Below are positions 6,955 through 15,213 of a stretch of DNA of 15,850 bases, one piece after another. The stretch spans positions 1 through 15,850 of the forward strand of contig JAKPUV010000148.1 of the NCBI GenBank assembly GCA_029554925.1. The letters run 5' to 3'. The translations under genes and the position numbers were made by a program. Position 1 is the first letter of the stretch. Every line of letters starts with the position of its first letter. The notes beneath the pieces were generated by a model. The model made no database searches, was not told the DNA's origin, and saw only the letters and a program-made list of their open reading frames with translations. This DNA is from Candidatus Hydrogenedentota bacterium. GTDB lineage: Bacteria; Hydrogenedentota; Hydrogenedentia; Hydrogenedentales; CAITNO01.

Positions 6955-9900
6955 TTGCGGAAATACATCGCCATAGACTTGGAGGTGGGCCGGGGGGATG
7001 GACGGATTCACCAGTTTGCGGCAGTGCGTGGGGACCGGCCTGAGTTCGCGCTGCGTTCGGCCGAAGGCGGGGTTTCCCGGGCGCTTCAGAAACTGGACGC
7101 GTTTGCGGAGGGCGCGGAGTTCGTCCTGGGCCACAACATCATCCGCTTTGACATGCCGCGCCTGGAGAAGGTCGCCGGAGAGCTTCGGATGCTTAGGCTT
7201 CCGCTGGTGGACACCCTCTGGCTGAGTCCGCTATGTTTTCCCCGGCATCCGTACCACCGCCTGGTGAAACACTACAAGGACGGAGGCCTGGTCAGGACGC
7301 AGCAAAACAATCCGGAGTCCGACGCGCGGCTTTCCATGCAGCTTTTTGAGGAGGAGCTGGAGGTACTTCAGGGACTCCAAGCGACGAACCCCGAACTCCT
7401 TGCCGCATGGCACGGGCTGTGTTCCTTTGAACCGCACGCAGAGGGGCTGGCGCGCGTGTTTCGGCATGTCCGGGGGAGTGAGATACCCGACGATTCGATC
7501 ATGCGGGCGGCGGTGCGCCTTTTCCTGCAAGACAGGGCGTGCCCTTTGGCGGTTCAAGGCCTGCTTGAGAAGAACGTCGCGCTCTGGCCGCTGGCCTATG
7601 CCCTGGCGTGGCTGTCCGTGGCGGAGGGCAACGCGTTCGTCAGCGGCAACTCTGTCATGCCACCCTGGGTGCGCCATGAGTTCCCCGAGGCCGGGCGCGT
7701 CGTGCGCCAGCTGCGCGATGAGCGCTGCGGGGACTCGGCCTGTCCCTGGTGCGCGGAGCACCACAACCCGGTCCGGATGCTGAACCGGTGGTTCGGCTAT
7801 CCCGGATTCCGGCCGGTGCCCGCCTTCGAGGATGGCCGACCCATGCAGCAGGCGATTGTGGAGACGGCCATGGCGGGGGAGGACGTGCTGGGGATTCTGC
7901 CCACGGGCACGGGCAAGTCGCTGTGCTACCAGATTCCCGCGCTGTCCCGGTATCTGAACACGGGCGCGCTGACGGTGGTCATCTCCCCGCTGGTGGCGCT
8001 GATGGCGGACCAGGTGGCCGGTCTGCGGAGCCGCGGGGTGGAGTCCTGCGCCGCCCTGAACGGGCTACTGTCGGAGCCCGAGCGGGCCGACGTGCTTGAA
8101 CGGGTGCGGCTGGGCGATGTGGCGATCCTGATTGTCTCGCCCGAACAGCTCCGCAATCCGGGCTTTCGCAAGGCGGTGGAGCAGCGTGAGGTCGGCGCGT
8201 GGGTGATGGACGAGGCGCACTGCCTCTCCAAGTGGGGCCATGATTTCCGGCCCGACTACCGGTATGTGGGGCGGTACATAAGAGAAAGCGCCGGGGACGG
8301 GTTTCGCGCGCCGCTGCTCTGCCTGACGGCGACCGCCAAACCGGATGTGGTGGACGACATCCGGGACTATTTCCGGAAGGAGTTGCGCGCCACGCTCCGG
8401 GTGTTTGACGGCGGCGCCAACCGGGACAACCTGTCCTATGAGGTGCGCGAGACCAACCCGGCCCAGAAGCTCAACGACCTGAACATGCTGATGGAGGAGG
8501 CGTTCGGTCCGGATGCCCCCGGGGGCGCGATCATCTACTGCGCTTTCCGAAAAACAACCGAAGAGGTTGCCAAGTTTCTGGTGGAGAAGGGCTGGGCCGC
8601 CGCGCATTTTCATGCGGGCCTCTCGCCGGAGGTGAAAAAGGCGACACAGACCCGATTTATCGCCGGGGAGTTGCTCGTAATCGCCGCCACCAACGCTTTC
8701 GGCATGGGCATAGACAAGCCGGACGTGCGGCTGGTCGTGCACGCGGACATTCCGGGCACGCTGGAGAACTATGTGCAGGAGGCGGGTCGAGCAGGCCGCG
8801 ACGGGCTTCCCGCGCGGTGTGTGCTGCTTTACTGCCCGCAGGACGTGGAGAACCAATTCGGTCTGTCCGCCCTTTCCCGCCTCACCCTGCCGGAGATACA
8901 GGCGGTGCTGCGGGCCGCGCGCAACAAGGCGGGCGGGAAACGGCGTCCGCCTGACCGGGACGTGGAATTGGTCGTGACGCCGGGGGAACTCGTGCAGGGC
9001 GAGGAGGAGGCCCCCTTGGACGACAACGAGGACCGCCGGGACACAAAAGTGCGGACGGCGATCTCCTGGCTGGAAATGGCCAAGCTGCTGTCCCGCGAGG
9101 TCAACCGGTACGAGGTGTTTCCGTCCTCCCTGCGGGTGACGGACATGGCGAAGGCCGACGAGCGCCTCCAAGAGGTCGAGATGCCCTATCGCGGTCAGCT
9201 GCGGGCCATTGTGCAGGCACTCCTGGACGCGGAACCGGACGAGGGGGTGACGACGGACGAGCTCACGGGAGTGTCCCGTTTGTCCCTGTCGAAGGTGCGC
9301 CAGGCCATGGCGGACCTCGAAAGTCTTGGCATCCTTACCGACGATTCGCGGATGACTGCCCTGGTGCACTGGGGCGTTCAGCGGGCTTCCCGCGACCGCT
9401 TCAAGGAGGCGGTGCGGCTGGAGGAGGCATTGCTGTCGGCGCTGCGGGAGGCGGCCCCGGACCTGGAGCGCGACGAGCACGCCCCCCTGTATCTCCGACT
9501 GCTTTCCCAGCAATTGCAGACCGCGGGCCACGAGAACGCGCTTCCGGAGCGGCTGCACCAGATACTCCGGGGCGTGGCGGGCGACGGCAAGGACGAGGAG
9601 GGGGGCAAGGGAAGCCTTTCCTTGAAGAAGACCGACGCGGAGACCGTGCTGGTGACGCTCCGGCGCGACTGGGATGCCCTGCTGATCACGGCAGCGCGTC
9701 GCCGGAAAGCGGCAGACCTTCTGCTGGCGCATCTTCTGGAGCAGCTTCCCGCAGGGGCGCGGGGGCTCGACTTGCAGGTCGAAACGACTTTCGGCAGGTT
9801 GCGGAGCGTTCTGGAGTCGGACATTGAGTTGAAGCAGGAGATTAAGGACGCGGAAAAGCTCATGAGCCGGGCGCTGCTGTGGCTCCATGAAATGGAAATC

Positions 9901-12078
9901 GCCCGGCTGGGGCGGGGCATGATCGTGTTGCGCCCCGCCATGACCCTGCGCGTGCGGCCCGGGTCCGCCTCCTTTACCAGGAACCATTACGCGGAACTGG
10001 AGGACCACTACCGCGAGCAGGTGATCCAGATTCACGTCATGGCGCAGTACGCCGCGCAGGGGCTGGAGGACATGACTTCGGCAACGGGCATGCTGTCCGA
10101 ATATTTTCAACTTCCCCGGGAGGAATTTCTGAAGCGCCATGTTCGCCGAAACAGCCGGGAGCTTGCCCGGCAGACCACGGAGGCTTCCTGGAACGCCATC
10201 GTGGAGGACTTGAACCCTGTTCAACGCCGGATTGTGGCCGATGACAGCGACAAGGCCAATGTGCTCGTGCTTGCCGGGCCGGGTTCGGGCAAGACGAGGG
10301 TGCTGGTGCACCGCGTCGCGTATCTGGTCCGGGTGCGGCGCGAGAACCCGCGCGGGATCATGGCGCTGGCCTACAACCGCCACGCGGCCGTTGAAATCCG
10401 CCGCCGCCTCCGAGACCTGATCGGCGAGGACGCCCGGGGGGTCACCGTGATGACCTGCCATGGTCTGGCGATGCGGGTCACCGGCACCAGTTTCGCGGAA
10501 GATATGCCGACAGACCAAGCCTTTGCCGAGGTGCTTCGCCGGGCTGTAGGGTTGCTCCGGGGGCGCGACCTGCCGCCCGACGAGGCGGACGAACAGCGCG
10601 AGCGGCTGCTGGCGGGGTTCCGGTGGATCCTTGTGGATGAGTACCAGGACATCAACCGGGACCAGTACGACCTCATCTCGGCGCTTGCCGGAAGGACCCT
10701 GAACGACCCCGAGCGGCAGCTGTCGCTGCTGGCTGTGGGTGACGACGATCAGAACGTCTACAGCTTCGCCGGGGCCTCGGTTGACTTCATCCGCAGATTC
10801 ACGAAGGACTACGGAGCGGCGCCGGAATACTTGGTGGAGAACTACCGGTCCACGGCGAACATCATCGCCGCCGCAAACGTGCTCGTCGCCCCGGCGAGCA
10901 ACCGCATGAAGAAGGGCCACGACATCACCGTGGACCAGCACCGGCGGAAGGCACCGCCTGGTGGTGTCTGGGAAAATGCTGACCCGGAGGCCGGGGGGCG
11001 GGTGCAAATCCTTGAGACGGGCGACTCTTCCGTCGGGCAGGCCGTGGCGGTCATGAAGGAACTGGCCCGCCTTTCCCGGTGCGCCCCCGGCTGGGACTGG
11101 TCCCGGGCCGCCGTCATTGCCCGGGAATGGAAATATCTGTATCCCGTCCGCGCGTGGTGTGAGAAGAATGGCGTTACTGCGCAGATGGCCTCCGATGAGG
11201 CACCGCCCTTGTGGCATTTGAGGGAAACTACCGCCCTGCTTGGGTGGATGGGAGGCGGGGATTCGTGTACTCGTCGCGTTGCGGCCTTGGATGAATGGAT
11301 GCAAAGGCAGCCGGGGTCCCCCTGGTGGGACTGTCTCCGGGCGGCCTTGGATGCATACTTTCTGGAGTTTGGCGGCGACACGGTGCATGTGCCCCATTTC
11401 CGCGACTGGCTCTACGGGTGGGGCAGGGACCTGCGCCAGTCCCAGACCGGCCTGCTGCTGCTCACTGCGCACCGGGCGAAGGGCCTGGAGTTTGACCACG
11501 TTGCCGTGCTGGACGGCGGGTGGGACAAAATGGGGAATGATGAGGATCCGGATGCGCGGCGGCGTCTTTACTATGTGGCCATGACCCGAGCGCGTCAAAC
11601 GCTCCTGCTAACCCGCATGGGGGACGGCAACTGCCTGATTGCCAACCTGCCCGACCTGCCCTGCCTGATCCGCCGCGCCGGGGCGGCAGTCTCGGAAGAG
11701 GAAGCCGCCGGACTGAACCGCATGTACCAGAGACTCAGCATGGCGGATGTGGACCTGAGTTACGCGGGACGGCATCCTGACGTCACAGAATACATACGGG
11801 AGCAGGCGTGCGGCGCGCCCCTCCGTCTGTGCCAGACGGACGATGGATGGTTCCTGGCCACGGCGAAAGGTCTTCGTATGGGAAAACTTGCGAAGAAATT
11901 CTCCCCCCCGCCCGATACCGCCGCATGTGTTTCCGCGACCGTCCACGCCGTCATTGCATGGGGCAGGGAGAAGAGCGGGGAGGAATACCGTGCCGGATTG
12001 AAATGCGACCGGTGGGAAGTCCTTCTTCCCGAACTGGTCTGGGAGGCGGCCCCCAGGGCTCCGTTGCCCGAAAGTTGA
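6955..12078 (+). CDS. Giant DEDD exonuclease - RecQ helicase - UvrD/Rep helicase fusion protein
   Basis: 1707 residues from a TTG start, preceded by GAGGG (6943-6947); no in-frame ATG or GTG lies upstream within the intergenic region. Part 1 (1-130) is a DEDD exonuclease-like fold: D8 and E10 in IAIDLEVG, D66 in GHNIIRFDMP, D123 in NNPESDAR. Residues 258-270 hold a C-x4-C-x2-C-x2-HH cluster. Part 2 is an SF2 RecQ helicase: LPTGTGKS with K321, DEAH at 419-422, LTATAK, QEAGRAGRDG at 608-617. A winged-helix-like region follows (about 743-800), then a long helical region. Part 3 is an SF1 UvrD/Rep helicase: AGPGSGKT with K1113, DEYQD at 1228-1232, GDDDQNVYSFAG, VENYRST, TAHRAKGLEFD and VAMTRAR (ends about 1547), plus a 160-residue tail. 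The canonical Cys cluster after RecQ motif VI is absent. Repair, recombination or defence against foreign DNA is inferred. Sampled stretches are less GC-rich than neighbours, consistent with transfer. Confidence 0.9.
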   Translation: MRKYIAIDLEVGRGDGRIHQFAAVRGDRPEFALRSAEGGVSRALQKLDAFAEGAEFVLGHNIIRFDMPRLEKVAGELRMLRLPLVDTLWLSPLCFPRHPYHRLVKHYKDGGLVRTQQNNPESDARLSMQLFEEELEVLQGLQATNPELLAAWHGLCSFEPHAEGLARVFRHVRGSEIPDDSIMRAAVRLFLQDRACPLAVQGLLEKNVALWPLAYALAWLSVAEGNAFVSGNSVMPPWVRHEFPEAGRVVRQLRDERCGDSACPWCAEHHNPVRMLNRWFGYPGFRPVPAFEDGRPMQQAIVETAMAGEDVLGILPTGTGKSLCYQIPALSRYLNTGALTVVISPLVALMADQVAGLRSRGVESCAALNGLLSEPERADVLERVRLGDVAILIVSPEQLRNPGFRKAVEQREVGAWVMDEAHCLSKWGHDFRPDYRYVGRYIRESAGDGFRAPLLCLTATAKPDVVDDIRDYFRKELRATLRVFDGGANRDNLSYEVRETNPAQKLNDLNMLMEEAFGPDAPGGAIIYCAFRKTTEEVAKFLVEKGWAAAHFHAGLSPEVKKATQTRFIAGELLVIAATNAFGMGIDKPDVRLVVHADIPGTLENYVQEAGRAGRDGLPARCVLLYCPQDVENQFGLSALSRLTLPEIQAVLRAARNKAGGKRRPPDRDVELVVTPGELVQGEEEAPLDDNEDRRDTKVRTAISWLEMAKLLSREVNRYEVFPSSLRVTDMAKADERLQEVEMPYRGQLRAIVQALLDAEPDEGVTTDELTGVSRLSLSKVRQAMADLESLGILTDDSRMTALVHWGVQRASRDRFKEAVRLEEALLSALREAAPDLERDEHAPLYLRLLSQQLQTAGHENALPERLHQILRGVAGDGKDEEGGKGSLSLKKTDAETVLVTLRRDWDALLITAARRRKAADLLLAHLLEQLPAGARGLDLQVETTFGRLRSVLESDIELKQEIKDAEKLMSRALLWLHEMEIARLGRGMIVLRPAMTLRVRPGSASFTRNHYAELEDHYREQVIQIHVMAQYAAQGLEDMTSATGMLSEYFQLPREEFLKRHVRRNSRELARQTTEASWNAIVEDLNPVQRRIVADDSDKANVLVLAGPGSGKTRVLVHRVAYLVRVRRENPRGIMALAYNRHAAVEIRRRLRDLIGEDARGVTVMTCHGLAMRVTGTSFAEDMPTDQAFAEVLRRAVGLLRGRDLPPDEADEQRERLLAGFRWILVDEYQDINRDQYDLISALAGRTLNDPERQLSLLAVGDDDQNVYSFAGASVDFIRRFTKDYGAAPEYLVENYRSTANIIAAANVLVAPASNRMKKGHDITVDQHRRKAPPGGVWENADPEAGGRVQILETGDSSVGQAVAVMKELARLSRCAPGWDWSRAAVIAREWKYLYPVRAWCEKNGVTAQMASDEAPPLWHLRETTALLGWMGGGDSCTRRVAALDEWMQRQPGSPWWDCLRAALDAYFLEFGGDTVHVPHFRDWLYGWGRDLRQSQTGLLLLTAHRAKGLEFDHVAVLDGGWDKMGNDEDPDARRRLYYVAMTRARQTLLLTRMGDGNCLIANLPDLPCLIRRAGAAVSEEEAAGLNRMYQRLSMADVDLSYAGRHPDVTEYIREQACGAPLRLCQTDDGWFLATAKGLRMGKLAKKFSPPPDTAACVSATVHAVIAWGREKSGEEYRAGLKCDRWEVLLPELVWEAAPRAPLPES

Positions 12079-12104
12079 CAATTAATTGGGCGGCGTGCGA
12101 TACT
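12075..12104 (+). promoter_or_regulatory. Probable sigma70-type promoter for the gap operon
   Basis: A perfect TTGACA (12075-12080) is followed after 18 nt by GATACT (12099-12104), with an AT-rich stretch directly after the -35. The TGA stop of the helicase gene is inside the -35 hexamer. Transcription would begin near 12111, leaving a leader of about 280 nt before gap. This is the best two-box promoter seen in the window. Confidence 0.6.
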
Positions 12105-12392
12105 TTCCGGGATTCTGAATGGTGTGAAAGGGCGTTTCCGGTCAGTGGCGGGAACGCGGGACGAGTCTTACGGGGCGTTTTTCAGGGTTGATGCCGCCCC
12201 AAACCCTCTGTCAGCACCTTCGGGGTTGCGGTGTATTTCCGCGCTGGGATACGCGTTTTTCGGCTTTTGCCCTCCGGATTCCCGGGGACACAGGGTTCCG
12301 GGCGGGGGGCAGGGGATGTTTGGCCAAGAGGACGACCCGGGTGATGGTAGCCCCGGGCGCAACGAAACAGTTCACGAAAGGAACAGAGCATC
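12079..12392 (+). other. 314-nt non-coding interval: leader upstream of gap
   Basis: No convincing gene lies here. An open frame from 12124 runs on into gap in another frame and has low-complexity, uncharacteristic composition. The interval has several short pairing possibilities. GGGGCG (12172-12177) pairs with CGCCCC (12195-12200). AACCCT (12202-12207) can pair either with AGGGTT (12184-12189) or with GGGGTT (12222-12227, one G-U pair). CCCGGG (12336-12341) pairs with CCCGGG (12352-12357) about 20 nt before the gap Shine-Dalgarno site AAAGGA (12377-12382). Such pairs arise easily by chance at this GC content, so a structured leader RNA is only a possibility. Confidence 0.4.
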
Positions 12393-13388
12393 ATGGCGAC
12401 AAAGATCGGTATCAACGGGTTCGGGCGCATCGGCCGCAACGTTTTCAAGCTCCTCATGAAGGATCCGGCCTTCGAGGTGGTGAGCATCAACGACCTGACG
12501 GACGCCAAGACGCTGGCGCACCTGCTGAAGTATGACAGCGTGTTCGGCGTGTACGACGCGGAGGTCTCGCACACGGACGACGCGATCATCGTGAACGGCA
12601 AGGAAGTGAAGATCACGGCGATCAAGGACCCGGCGGAGATCGGGTGGGGCGCCCGGGGCGTGGAGATGGTGCTGGAGTCCACGGGCCGCTTCTCGAGCAA
12701 GGCGGACTGCATGAAGCACATCGCGGGCGGCGCCAAGAAGGTGCTGCTGAGCGTGCCGCCGAAGGACGCGGTGGACGCGATCATCGTGGTCGGCGTGAAC
12801 TGCGAGACGCTGAAGGCGACCGACCAGATCGTGTCGAACGCCTCGTGCACGACGAACTGCCTGGCGCCGGTCGCGAAGGTCCTCCATGAGACCTTCGGGA
12901 TCAAGCGCGGCATGATGAACACGATCCACGCGTACACGAACGACCAGGCCGTGCTGGACGTGCCCCACAAGGACCTGCGCCGTGCCCGCGCCGCCGCGAA
13001 CGCGATCATCCCCACCACGACGGGCGCCGCGCGCGCCGTCGGCAAGGTGCTTCCGGCCCTGAACGGCAAGCTGGACGGCTTCTCCATGCGCGTGCCGGTC
13101 ATTGACGGCTCCGTGGTGGACCTGACGGTCGAGCTGGAAAAGAACGTGACGAAGGAGGAGATCAACGCGGCGGTGAAGGCGGCGTCCGAGGGCGCGCTGA
13201 AGGGCGTGCTGGCGTACTGCGCCGACCCGGTCGTGTCCTGTGACATCATCGGCAACCCGCACTCCAGCGTGTTCGACTCCCTGATGACGATGGTCATGGA
13301 CGGGAACTTCGCCAAGGTCGTGTCGTGGTACGACAACGAGTTCGGCTACTCCAACCGCTGCGTGGACCTCTTCAAGAAGATGGCCTGA
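12393..13388 (+). CDS. gap: Glyceraldehyde-3-phosphate dehydrogenase (type I, probably NAD-dependent)
   Basis: 331 residues, the normal length. It oxidises glyceraldehyde 3-phosphate to 1,3-bisphosphoglycerate in glycolysis. The N-terminal nucleotide-binding motif is KIGINGFGRIGR (4-15); D34 after the second strand favours NAD over NADP. The catalytic cysteine is C152 in SNASCTTNCLAP, and H179 in NTIHAYTNDQ is its base partner. Substrate-binding motifs DLRRARAAANAIIPTTTGAA and SWYDNEFGYSNR are intact. The ATG at 12393 has AAAGGA 10 nt upstream. pgk follows 87 nt after the stop, the common glycolytic gene pair, with a strong hairpin between the two that may set their expression ratio. Confidence 0.97.
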   Translation: MATKIGINGFGRIGRNVFKLLMKDPAFEVVSINDLTDAKTLAHLLKYDSVFGVYDAEVSHTDDAIIVNGKEVKITAIKDPAEIGWGARGVEMVLESTGRFSSKADCMKHIAGGAKKVLLSVPPKDAVDAIIVVGVNCETLKATDQIVSNASCTTNCLAPVAKVLHETFGIKRGMMNTIHAYTNDQAVLDVPHKDLRRARAAANAIIPTTTGAARAVGKVLPALNGKLDGFSMRVPVIDGSVVDLTVELEKNVTKEEINAAVKAASEGALKGVLAYCADPVVSCDIIGNPHSSVFDSLMTMVMDGNFAKVVSWYDNEFGYSNRCVDLFKKMA

Positions 13389-13408
13389 GCGGATTGCGCG
13401 TGAATTCC

Positions 13409-13437
13409 GGGGCCGCGCCGCAGGGCGCGGCCCCTTT
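13409..13437 (+). terminator. Perfect 11-bp hairpin between gap and pgk (attenuator or mRNA processing/stability element)
   Basis: GGGGCCGCGCC (13409-13419) and its exact complement (13424-13434) are separated by GCAG. Only three T follow before CCCC, so termination is likely partial. It begins 20 nt after the gap stop and 38 nt of sequence separates it from the pgk start. Full termination, partial read-through or 3'-end protection of gap mRNA all fit. Confidence 0.6.
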
Positions 13438-13475
13438 CCCCAAACAGACCGGCCTTTGAACGACGGGTGAACGAC

Positions 13476-14717
13476 ATGACGATGAAGAAGTTGGGCATCG
13501 AGGATCTGGACCTTGCGGGCAAGACCGTGCTCATGCGCGTGGACTTCAACGTGCCGCAGCACGCGGACGGGACGGTGCGCGACGACATGCGCATCCGGGC
13601 CGCCCTGAAGAGCATCAACTATGTCCGCGAGCGCGGCGGCAAGCTGGTGCTCATGTCGCACCTGGGCCGCCCGAAGAAGGTGAAGGACGACGCGGTGAAG
13701 CTGGCGCTGCTGAAGATGGACCCGGTGGCGGACCATCTGCGCTCGCTGGTGGGCGGCAACGTGACGAAGCTGGACGAGGTGGCCGGGCCGGCCGTGGAGG
13801 CCGCCGTGGCCGCCATGCAGCCGGGCGACATCATCCTGCTGGAGAACACGCGCTTCCACCCGGGCGAGGAGAAGAACGACCCCGAACTGTCGCAGCAGCT
13901 GGCGAAGCTGGGCGACGTGTACGTGAGCGACGCGTTCGGCACGGTGCACCGGGCGCACGCCTCCACCGAGGGCGTGACGCGGTATGTCGCGCAGAGCGCG
14001 GCGGGCTTCCTCGTGGCGAAGGAGATGGAGTATTTCGGCAAGGTGCTCCAGTCGCCGGAGCGGCCGCTGGTGGCGATCCTGGGCGGCGCGAAGGTGTCGG
14101 ACAAGATTTTGGTGATCGACAACCTGCTGAACCTGGTGGACACGCTGGTCATCGGCGGCGGCATGGCCTACACCTTCATGAAGGCGAAGGGCATGGAGAT
14201 CGGGAAGTCGCTGCTGGACAAGGACGGGATCGAGGTGGCGGCGAAGGCGATGGAGAAGGCCGCGGCGCAGGGCGTGAAGCTGCTGCTGCCGGTGGACTTC
14301 AAGGTCGCCGACGCGTTCGACAACAACGCGAACACCCAGATTGTGGCGGCGGACGCCATCCCGGCGGACTGGGAGGGCCTCGACATCGGCCCCGAGACCG
14401 TCAAGCTGTTCACGGACGAGATCAACCGCGCGGCCATGATCGTGTGGAACGGCCCCGTGGGCGTGTTCGAGATGCCGAATTTCGCCGTGGGCACGCGCGC
14501 CCTGGCGGACACGATGGCGGCCTGCAAGGGCGTGACGATCATCGGCGGCGGCGACACGGCGGCGGCGGTGATCCAGTTCGGCCTGGCCGACAAGATGTCC
14601 CATGTGTCCACCGGCGGCGGCGCGTCGCTGGAGATGCTTGAGGGCAAGGAGCTTCCGGGCCTTGTGGCCCTGACGGACAAACCGGGCGGCTGCGGCTGCT
14701 GCTGCTGCGGCGGCTGA
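13476..14717 (+). CDS. pgk: Phosphoglycerate kinase with a Cys-rich C-terminal tail
   Basis: 413 residues from the ATG at 13476. An in-frame GTG at 13467 exists but overlaps the likely ribosome site GGGTGA (13465-13470), so the ATG is preferred. The enzyme transfers phosphate from 1,3-bisphosphoglycerate to ADP, the step after GAPDH. Diagnostic motifs are RVDFNVP (21-27), SHLGRPK (61-67), [45 protein letters not shown] and the nucleotide site GGGDTAAAV (357-365), then STGGGASLE. After the usual end (GLVALTDK) the protein carries [11 protein letters not shown], with cysteines at 406 and 408-411. This tail is not part of the kinase fold and may bind metal, or may be a repeat-driven extension (the coding DNA is a TGC-rich run). 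Confidence 0.97.
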   Translation: MTMKKLGIEDLDLAGKTVLMRVDFNVPQHADGTVRDDMRIRAALKSINYVRERGGKLVLMSHLGRPKKVKDDAVKLALLKMDPVADHLRSLVGGNVTKLDEVAGPAVEAAVAAMQPGDIILLENTRFHPGEEKNDPELSQQLAKLGDVYVSDAFGTVHRAHASTEGVTRYVAQSAAGFLVAKEMEYFGKVLQSPERPLVAILGGAKVSDKILVIDNLLNLVDTLVIGGGMAYTFMKAKGMEIGKSLLDKDGIEVAAKAMEKAAAQGVKLLLPVDFKVADAFDNNANTQIVAADAIPADWEGLDIGPETVKLFTDEINRAAMIVWNGPVGVFEMPNFAVGTRALADTMAACKGVTIIGGGDTAAAVIQFGLADKMSHVSTGGGASLEMLEGKELPGLVALTDKPGGCGCCCCGG

Positions 14718-14808
14718 GCCCCCGACAACCCCCTACCCGGCGCCCGGCCGTTCGACACACCGACGGCGCGCCTGGCCCCGGGCGAACCAGAAGGAAAAGG
14801 TGAAGAAG

Positions 14809-15078
14809 ATGCCCCTGACGAAAGAGAAGAAAGAGGAACTGATCAAGAAGTACGGCAAGGCCGAGGGCGACACGGGCTCGCCGGAGGTGCAGGCGGCGCT
14901 CCTGACGGAGCGGATCCTCCACCTGACCGAGCACTCCAAGGCCCACCCGAAGGACCACGCCACGCGGCGCGGCCTGCTGAAGCTGGTCGGACGCCGCCGC
15001 CACCTGCTGGACTACGTCCGGCGGTGCGACATCGAGCGGTACCGCGAGCTGGTGAAGGCGCTGGGCCTGCGCAAGTAG
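14809..15078 (+). CDS. rpsO: 30S ribosomal protein S15
   Basis: 89 residues, exactly the usual S15 length, when started at the ATG at 14809 (begins [12 protein letters not shown]). An in-frame GTG at 14800 would add three residues but overlaps the good Shine-Dalgarno AGGTGA (14798-14803, 5 nt before the ATG), so it is rejected. Family hallmarks are [36 protein letters not shown] and [14 protein letters not shown]15 binds 16S rRNA early in assembly of the small subunit platform. It lies 91 nt after pgk, with no clear terminator between, and is followed by a terminator and then pnp, the widespread rpsO-pnp order. Confidence 0.98.
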   Translation: MPLTKEKKEELIKKYGKAEGDTGSPEVQAALLTERILHLTEHSKAHPKDHATRRGLLKLVGRRRHLLDYVRRCDIERYRELVKALGLRK

Positions 15079-15087
15079 GGCAACGAC

Positions 15088-15120
15088 GCCCGGGGCGGCG
15101 GGTGCCGTCCCGGGCCTTTT
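15088..15120 (+). terminator. Intrinsic terminator after rpsO
   Basis: GCCCGGG-G-CGGC (15088-15099) pairs with GCCG-T-CCCGGGC (15104-15115): twelve pairs including one G-U, with a GGGT loop, followed by C and TTTT (15117-15120). It lies 10 nt after the rpsO stop. The T-tract is short, so some read-through into pnp is expected, as in other bacteria where rpsO and pnp are partly co-transcribed. Confidence 0.75.
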
Positions 15121-15137
15121 CCGGACCCTCCGGCGCC

Positions 15138-15156
15138 CCCCGCGAAACGCGCGGGG
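15138..15156 (+). other. Second GC hairpin in the rpsO-pnp gap
   Basis: CCCCGCG (15138-15144) pairs perfectly with CGCGGGG (15150-15156) around an AAACG loop. There is no T-tract. It could be a 5' stem of the pnp leader, where RNase III or PNPase itself acts in well-studied bacteria, but its role here is unknown. Confidence 0.35.
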
Positions 15157-15213
15157 ACGGGGCCCCGGACGACGGCATCCGGACAGGAAAGAAGAAGAGA
15201 GAGAGAAAAAACA

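Noticed and set aside
12075..12086. TTGACAATTAAT resembling the start of trp/tac-type promoters, as vector contamination
   Set aside because: The match ends after 12 nt, the -10 region differs, and the sequence is continuous with native genes on both sides.
12240..12260. CGCG-loop-CGCG followed by five T as a terminator in the gap leader
   Set aside because: A four-pair stem is too short to support the call.
12124..12459. 111-codon plus-strand frame upstream of and into gap
   Set aside because: It overlaps the gap start in another frame, has no good ribosome site and no recognisable motif.
13467..13475. GTG start for pgk nine bases upstream
   Set aside because: It lies in the likely ribosome site, and family members begin near the ATG.
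14800..14808. GTG start for rpsO nine bases upstream
   Set aside because: It overlaps the AGGTGA ribosome site; the ATG start gives the standard 89-residue S15.
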